NCBI GenBank assembly: GCA_951799425.1
Contig: OX637405.1
Span: 23,821,371-23,885,370, forward strand
DNA from: Ilex aquifolium
Lineage: Eukaryota; Streptophyta; Magnoliopsida; Aquifoliales; Aquifoliaceae
Length of the DNA: 64,000 bases
Direction of reading: 5' to 3'
In this document: one piece after another, positions 58,490-64,000 of the stretch
How positions within the stretch are numbered: the stretch's first letter is position 1
How the letters are laid out: the number at the start of each line of letters is the position of its first letter
Program-made: the position numbers and the translations under genes
Notes under the pieces: model-generated
Database searches by the model: none
What the model saw: only the letters and a program-made list of their open reading frames with translations
Told to the model about the DNA's origin: nothing

Positions 58490-59345
58490 GGTGGGATTTT
58501 GGTATGGGCCGCCCATTCAAAGCTCGAAACGTTTAATTGGTCTCTGTGTGCATGTCAACCCAAACGGTTCTTCCATAGCTTGCCCACCCTGCAGTTAGGA
58601 TGGGTCACACCCCCAAAGAAGGAAACCCAACAGTGCCTTAATAGATAAGTCTCAACTCGGTCTCTATCCAGCTCGGCAAGAGTCGGCACGAGAATAAGGA
58701 GCTCGGTGCCCTTTTGGATCCTGAACCACTCCCACCACGCCACGTGTCCTGGGGGACCGGGGATAGCCTCTGAAACCCTTAACGAACATGCACACTTTGG
58801 CAAGGGGAATATTTGTGCGCATTACCGTTTGAGGATCGTGGGCACAATGACATCAGATGGCGGGGGATCACTATAGAAGTATAGAACAAAAGAAGAGGGG
58901 ACCACAAAATTAACAAAAAGGAGGAAGAAGCCGCAAGAAACCTTAGATGAAATATCATAAGAGAAAATCAAATTGTCTAGCCATGTGGACTCAAGTCTTG
59001 AACTTATTCACCATGGCTGAGTTATTTTTCTTACTGCTCAATGAAAATTAAAGTTAGCCTGTTATGTTGTATATACCGAAACATACATACACGAAAGTGA
59101 TGAAAGAAATAATTTCTAGAATATCATTAACACCATGTGGAAAACTGAATGGCCTTATGGTTAGACTACAACAGTTTGAAGTGTAAACCAAGTCTCATTT
59201 CAGATGTCAAAAGACTCAAAACAGAAAGAATGAAAACCACAATATCAGTCGCTACTAAAAAGAACCGGCTGCCATTAAAGATCATGAGAATCTCATGATT
59301 TCGTATACACAATCCAATGGTTCGTGCTGCAAACAATCCTCTGGG
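58490..59345. other. Intergenic plus 3' flank of the cyclin gene
   Basis: 58500-58800 is GC-richer and probably an old repeat or gene fragment without recognisable coding sense. The last 100-200 bp before 59346 is the expected 3'UTR of the cyclin gene on the minus strand. Confidence 0.45.
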
Positions 59346-61409
59346 TCATGATGCAGACAAGAGAGCTTTGGCTGGTGGAAACACAGCAACAGCACCTCTC
59401 TGAGGATTGGAGTACTTCCTGTAAATCACCTTCAACTTGTGGTCTGCCGCCATTGAGTGGAAGCTAACAAGTAGTTTAGCACAATCCCTGTTTACAAATA
59501 TACAAAACTAAATCAATATAACCCTGTTTACAAATATACATTAGCACAGCAGCAGGAAAAACAGTAACAGGAAGGAAAAATTATGAGTACATCAGTTGTG
59601 GCTCTGAGAAACCCGTGTGCAGTTTTAGCGTCTCGTTCCATGAAGGGATTTTGTTCGAGGTGCAGCGGGCTGCATACACTGCTGAGGCAGCTATCATTGA
59701 TGGACAGTACATTATAGTGGCATAGTTCATCATCGCCAACTCAGCCAAAAAATAGACCATATTTTCCATCTATTACATAGTTTAAAAAAAACAAGAATCA
59801 ATGAATTTAGTGTTTGATGAGTTGGATATATTTATAATGGAAAATGTAGATGATAATGTTGAAAAATTAATCAGAATAATCGAAACTATATATGCCAGCA
59901 CTCACCTCCGGATCAGGAGTAGAAGCTTTGGTGAAACGGACGAGGTACACATAAGGGGTAGGAACAGTCAGGTTCCATTCCAACTGACCCAGTATGCGTT
60001 TCTCCATGACCAACGCCTGCTGGCGAGTATAAGTTCTATCTGAGATGCACACAAAGTCATTGACCTGCAAATTGTTAGCTCGTTTAGTGAATACACACAC
60101 AAAGATGCAAACAAAAGGAAAAATTTATTAACCAAAATGAACATATTTAGTGTACCTCTGGGGCCCAGATTTCTTCATACTTGGAGGCCATAAGCATGGC
60201 ACTGATGCCCAGTAACTGCAATTCCTTCCTCATCAAAGTCTTCGTTGCAAGGTAGCGATCAATGATGTTGATGGTGAGGTAAAGTGTCTCTGGCATAAGT
60301 TCAAACTTGTGATGAACTTCAATCAACCAATCAATCAGAATAGCTCTCATCTTTTCATTTATTTCTGGCTGTGAATCCATATAGTCATGAACTCGGCTCT
60401 CATTCTGCACGGTATTAAGTCAAATGATTAGGTGCAAGTAGTATTATTGAGAATCAAAACACACAAAAAAATATAGCGAAAATAAGCATGGTCAGGATTA
60501 ATATACCTCTACTTCCTTATAGAATTTGTATATATCCTCAACATATTCAACAACTGCCAACTCATTAGTCACATCTGCAACATCGATATCTATAATCTGC
60601 ACCTTGGCTTTATCAACCACTCCACAAGGAGCCTGAAATACGAGTTCCAATTAGTAACCAGAGTCTAGCAGTAAAATTTTCTCTGTATTCTTTTCTCAAG
60701 AACAATTAGAAGAGTTCAACAATTATATATCACCTTGCTTCGAGCTGTAAGAACTGAAGTAAGAGTTGGAGCTTACTTTCTAGAGGACCCTTCACCAGAC
60801 TTTTTCTTGTTCTGAGTGTTCTCATTCGTGTTCTCTTTTTCAGTATCAGAAGTTATCACAATCACATTTTCAGGTTTCGGTTTGACAGTAACTTTCTTCT
60901 GAGCTGGCTTCCGTGCTTCAGCTCCTTTAATCCCTTTGGCTCCACCCACATTCAGAGCCACTGATTTCTAAAAACCAAAGAAATCCAGCACGCGTCAGTT
61001 TTAATTAACTCAATTCTGCATTAAGATAACAAAAAAATAAATTACGAACCTTGTTTTCGGCTACTGCAGCTTGTGCATTAGCGAGTAGTTGTGCGCAGAA
61101 ACTTCTGATACACACAAAGATAATCAGGACCAAGAAAGATTTCCTTGAACATATATAGACATGGTATAACCACCGCCTCATCTAAAAGATCAACGTTTTA
61201 GAGAGAGGTGTAACATAAGTATTTACCTAGTAGGCACACATGTAAAGGGAAAGGAAGATGAGAGATAAACCTTGTAACAGGGCGAGAGACTTGAGGTAAT
61301 GGTTTGCCATTGACTCCACGAATTGTAACCAGATTCCCAATATCACCTAGTCCACGGCGCCCTTTGGGTGCTGTGTTTTTCTGCTTAACATCCCCTGGAC
61401 CTGCCTCGG
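59346..61409 (-). CDS. B1-type mitotic cyclin (CYCB1-like), eight visible exons, in-frame stop; first exon not in view
   Basis: A cyclin that activates CDK for mitotic entry. Exons on the minus strand: 61271-61409, 61050-61104, 60734-60967, 60507-60632, 60156-60404, 59906-60064, 59591-59769, 59346-59487 (stop TGA 59346-59348). All junctions are GT-AG and phases join exactly. The destruction box RRGLGDIGN is in the first visible exon; [12 protein letters not shown] and [18 protein letters not shown] follow. The cyclin box runs through exons 5-7 ([58 protein letters not shown]) and the gene ends [10 protein letters not shown]. Anomaly: exon 60734-60967 reads [18 protein letters not shown], a stop at 60773-60775 where family members as I recall them have lysine. 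No splice alternative restores frame. Exon 1 must lie upstream of 61409; none is recognisable before the LTR at 62204. It is either a pseudogene or carries a single-base error. Confidence 0.85.
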
Positions 61410-62203
61410 CTGTAAAAAAATCATTAGGAATCACAATCAAATCATGAGAGAATATGAAAAGAAGACAAGTCTCCAACAAAGTATAGAAATCAGGAAACAG
61501 TATAAGCACAGACGATTGAACAAAACAAAGGGACAAAGAAGGGGCATCAGCAACAAGATGTACAATATCAAGGACCAAGATTGAATTGTAAATACCCAAG
61601 AATCCACTTCAATAGAGAACTATCAAAAAAGGAGACATACCCGAGAGGAAAAAAAGAACATATCTATCATTAAATTTTACAAAATAGAGAGAAACCATTA
61701 GGTCAAACAACTTCAGAAAATCACACCAAATATTTAATAGATCAGAATAATTATGCCAGACATGTATATCAAAACATGTCCTGAAGATGTACTACACTAC
61801 ACAAATCAAAAATCCAGAATCAAATCATAAATAGAAGCATATTGGTTTAATTTAAACGGAGAAGAAGGCACACAAAGATCAAAATGAACCAGAAACACAA
61901 ATAAAGAAACACAAACTTGTTACATAACACACAAAACCGTGTTTTGTATTAATAATGAACTTTTGGTATCTTTGTCGTAAAAATCAACTGTCTAATTAAT
62001 GTTCTATCATCTAATTGTTAGGAACTGTGTTTTTTACTCTCCAATATTAAATTTAAGGCCCGTTTTTAACTAGGTTGGATTTTTTGCCTTATTTTTTTTA
62101 ACACGCAAGATGACGAGAAAATAGAGTAAGTAGGACTAGTTTACTATCCAAAACTCAGTACACCACTTTAGTTGACTTGTTGAATCAGTTTAAAAATGAT
62201 TCC
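61410..62203. other. Cyclin intron 1 / upstream sequence, no exon recognised
   Basis: The first visible exon begins in phase (after one base of a codon) behind a good acceptor TTTTTTTACAG, so an upstream coding exon is required. I see none here. The Tat-like LTR starts at 62204, so the missing exon may be separated from the gene by that insertion or lost. Confidence 0.5.
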
Positions 62204-62888
62204 TGATGGTGTAAACCTTTGGGAATGAGCTATGGAACTAGATTATTTGGTATGAGCGATCTGTGTAGGGCTTGGTATGATATCTGAGCTACAAGGCTCG
62301 TGAATTGGTGGATGAATGCTCTAATTAATCGATGTGTAGTGTGTGAAATGCAGTAGAAGTATAGTGGTTCACCGGCTCATGAGCTCGGCTAGTCCACTCT
62401 CTAATGGAGGCTCTTGCTCCCTCCTCTTTATTGATGAATTGACTGTGTTACAGCAGAATACTAAGGGTATTAGGGTTTCTCCTTTTTTTCCTATGGGGGT
62501 TGCCCCTCCCTTTTATGGCCTCATCCTTACCTCTAATACGGAATTACTTCCTATATTGAAGGGATCGTCCCCTATCTTCATCCATAATTCCGGAGTTACC
62601 TAAACTCCTTATGGCTGGCTTCGAATGGAGAGATCTTTGCCTTCTTTTGTGGGATTCTCCTTAGTTTTAGGAGGGGATCGTGGTTGAATACGGGTTTCAT
62701 GCCTTGGATTGGTTCTACTTTCTTTATAATGATATCTGTTGCCACCCTGCTGTCCCTTCATCATTTCTTAACTTGTGTCCTCAGCTGGGAGCTCTTAGCG
62801 CTGACTGGATGAGCTCTACTTATTTTGTCTGAGCTCCCGACCTGAGCTTATTTCCTGAGCTCGTGTCTGTTTATTTTAGGCATCATCA
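62204..62888 (-). repeat. 3' LTR of a second Tat-like element (minus orientation)
   Basis: 685 bp with TGATG...CATCA ends (TGATGGTGTAAACC to TTAGGCATCATCA). A polypurine tract on its right identifies it as the 3' LTR of an element extending beyond the window. The left flank is ATTCC, the expected TSD if the 5' side could be seen. Confidence 0.6.
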
Positions 62889-62905
62889 GTTGCCCCCCCG
62901 CTCTT
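62889..62905 (-). other. Polypurine tract
   Basis: AAGAGCGGGGGGGCAAC on the minus strand directly abuts the LTR start TGATGATGCC. Confidence 0.6.
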
Positions 62906-63545
62906 GCCTTAAGCTGGCTTAGGTAAGGGCTGACCTGCATTCCAGACTGAGTTAAATATTCACGTGGCTAGTACGTGACTTGGAGATATTTGACGGTTTG
63001 TAGTAATCATGACTTCTCCTCGATTCCCGCGCATGTCTCAGCCCACGTCCTTCAGGCTTTAAATACCCACAAACGGCTACATGAACCGTTCCCTTACACT
63101 GTTCATTTTCTTCTCTGTTCCACCGAATCCCTCACCTTTGCGAATTTTTGGATTCCTGTCCCTAAGCTTTTCTGATTCCTGCCTACATTCGGTCTTTTTG
63201 TGTTTGATTTGAGGATCCGCAGTGCTTCCCCACTTTGATTCGGCTTTGGATTGCTATTCGTTGCTCCTCCTCAAATAGGTACGCTTTCCCTGACTCTTTT
63301 CGACTCTTCCCACTCTGGACCCCTCGAGTTCCAGGTGGTTGTTGCACTTTTGGGCCTATAGATTCTTTTTCTTCTGGTCCCGTGACCGTTGCTTGTCTCC
63401 TCTTCCCCATTTCGTGGACTGGAGTTCCATTGTGCACATACTCGCTGTTGGGAGTTATTGTGCTGACCCTAGGGTTATTAGGGAAAGTTTGGTTAGTGCT
63501 CCCCCTCTTTATCGTTCCTTCAATCTCCCTTTTCCTTGTCCAATC

Positions 63546-64000
63546 ATGTCTGCTTCCGAGAACACTGACTTAGGAGATATCGGTGATGAAATTGATAACT
63601 TCCCTGGTGTGGGGGCTGTAGAAAACGAGGCAAGTACCGAGGAGCCTTCCTCTACCTCTTCTCCCCTGCCCCCCAGACCTGATAAGGGTAAGGGCAAGGT
63701 GAGTGGAGTTGGGGTTAAAGAGGTAGAGTCATACCTGGGGGTCGCCTTTAGGCATGCCGAGTCAGTGGGTCCTAGTAAAGAGGTCCCCGGGTTAATGAGG
63801 GCTTACAAAGCTCGGTATGGCTTTCCTGCCGGGGTTGAGCTCTGGTGCCCTGACAGCTCCTTTTTTTATGTAGAAAAGGTGCACCAGAGGGTTTGTTTCT
63901 TCTTGGCGGCCTTTGAAAACGGCCTTCGCTTTCCTTTGCATCGCTTCATCAAGGTTATTCTGCAACATTTCCATGTGTGCCCTTCCCAGATTTCCCCCAA
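63546..64000 (+). CDS. Antisense ORF of the second Tat-like element, partial (PF04195-like)
   Basis: ATG at 63546 opens 151 codons that stay open to the window edge. The N-terminus is acidic and Ser/Pro-rich with a basic patch (LPPRPDKGKGKVSG). From about residue 95 it shows YGFPAGVELWCPD, FFLAAFENGLRFPLHRFIKV and ILQHFHVCPSQISP, corresponding to the EAGLRLPxxP...LxPxQLxPN pattern of the gypsy-type transposase-like domain also seen at 49217-49943. It points away from the LTR at 62204-62888, that is, antisense to the element. Frame and composition indicate an intact, perhaps younger copy. Function unknown. Confidence 0.6.
   Translation, partial: MSASENTDLGDIGDEIDNFPGVGAVENEASTEEPSSTSSPLPPRPDKGKGKVSGVGVKEVESYLGVAFRHAESVGPSKEVPGLMRAYKARYGFPAGVELWCPDSSFFYVEKVHQRVCFFLAAFENGLRFPLHRFIKVILQHFHVCPSQISP

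Noticed and set aside
60734..60780. A mini-intron beginning GTAAGC that would remove the cyclin stop codon
   Set aside because: The nearest acceptors give introns of 23-32 nt, too short for plants; using the next exon's acceptor breaks the reading frame and discards the conserved [13 protein letters not shown] segment.

Overview
This is a repeat-dominated plant nuclear window, most likely from a eudicot. It is AT-rich, full of microsatellites, and built mostly from nested transposable elements. The only clear host gene is a multi-exon B1-type mitotic cyclin on the minus strand (59346-61409). There are no operons, CRISPR arrays, rRNA or tRNA genes that I can support.

Left third (1-27253). A CACTA terminus (1-395) is followed by three Helitron-like units (2074-5893, 5894-14579, 14841-27253) that share a 3' end of the form CTTCAGgcaCGtgcAATTaCTAG followed by T. 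The first two sit head to tail. The second is split by a solo LTR (8470-13941, TSD TTTTC), itself split by another solo LTR (9060-11882, TSD TCTAC). The third carries a decayed minus-strand Copia element (16380-21615), which has its own insertion.

Middle (27254-50988). After AT/TAACAT-type repeats, an orphan exon and a roughly 720-bp tandem duplication comes a decayed Ty3/gypsy Tat-lineage element (32704 to about 50215, plus strand). It has a 5' LTR, PBS, gag, protease, RT, two RNase H domains, an integrase, and an antisense, apparently spliced gene near its 3' end. Its gag is interrupted by a complete, probably non-autonomous Athila-like LTR element on the minus strand (33717-42122, TSD GTGGC). 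That element encodes a PF20167-like protein and a small unknown protein. Its most striking feature is 25 perfect copies of the palindrome GTTCGAAC, mostly in pairs 17-19 bp apart. They lie in both LTRs just upstream of a TATA box, and again in an internal array just upstream of a second TATA box and the protein gene.

Right third (50989-64000). Two copies of a MULE-like non-autonomous element lie in inverted orientation (51291-54029 and 54216-56011), the first split by a PIF/Harbinger-like element. A CCA-rich array and a 363-bp MITE with a 9-bp TSD follow. The cyclin gene has eight visible exons and an in-frame TAA upstream of an intact cyclin box; its first exon is not visible. At the right edge is the 3' end of another Tat-like element in minus orientation (LTR 62204-62888), with its antisense ORF (63546 to the edge) again pointing inward.

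All family names are recognised from sequence motifs by eye. No database search was run.
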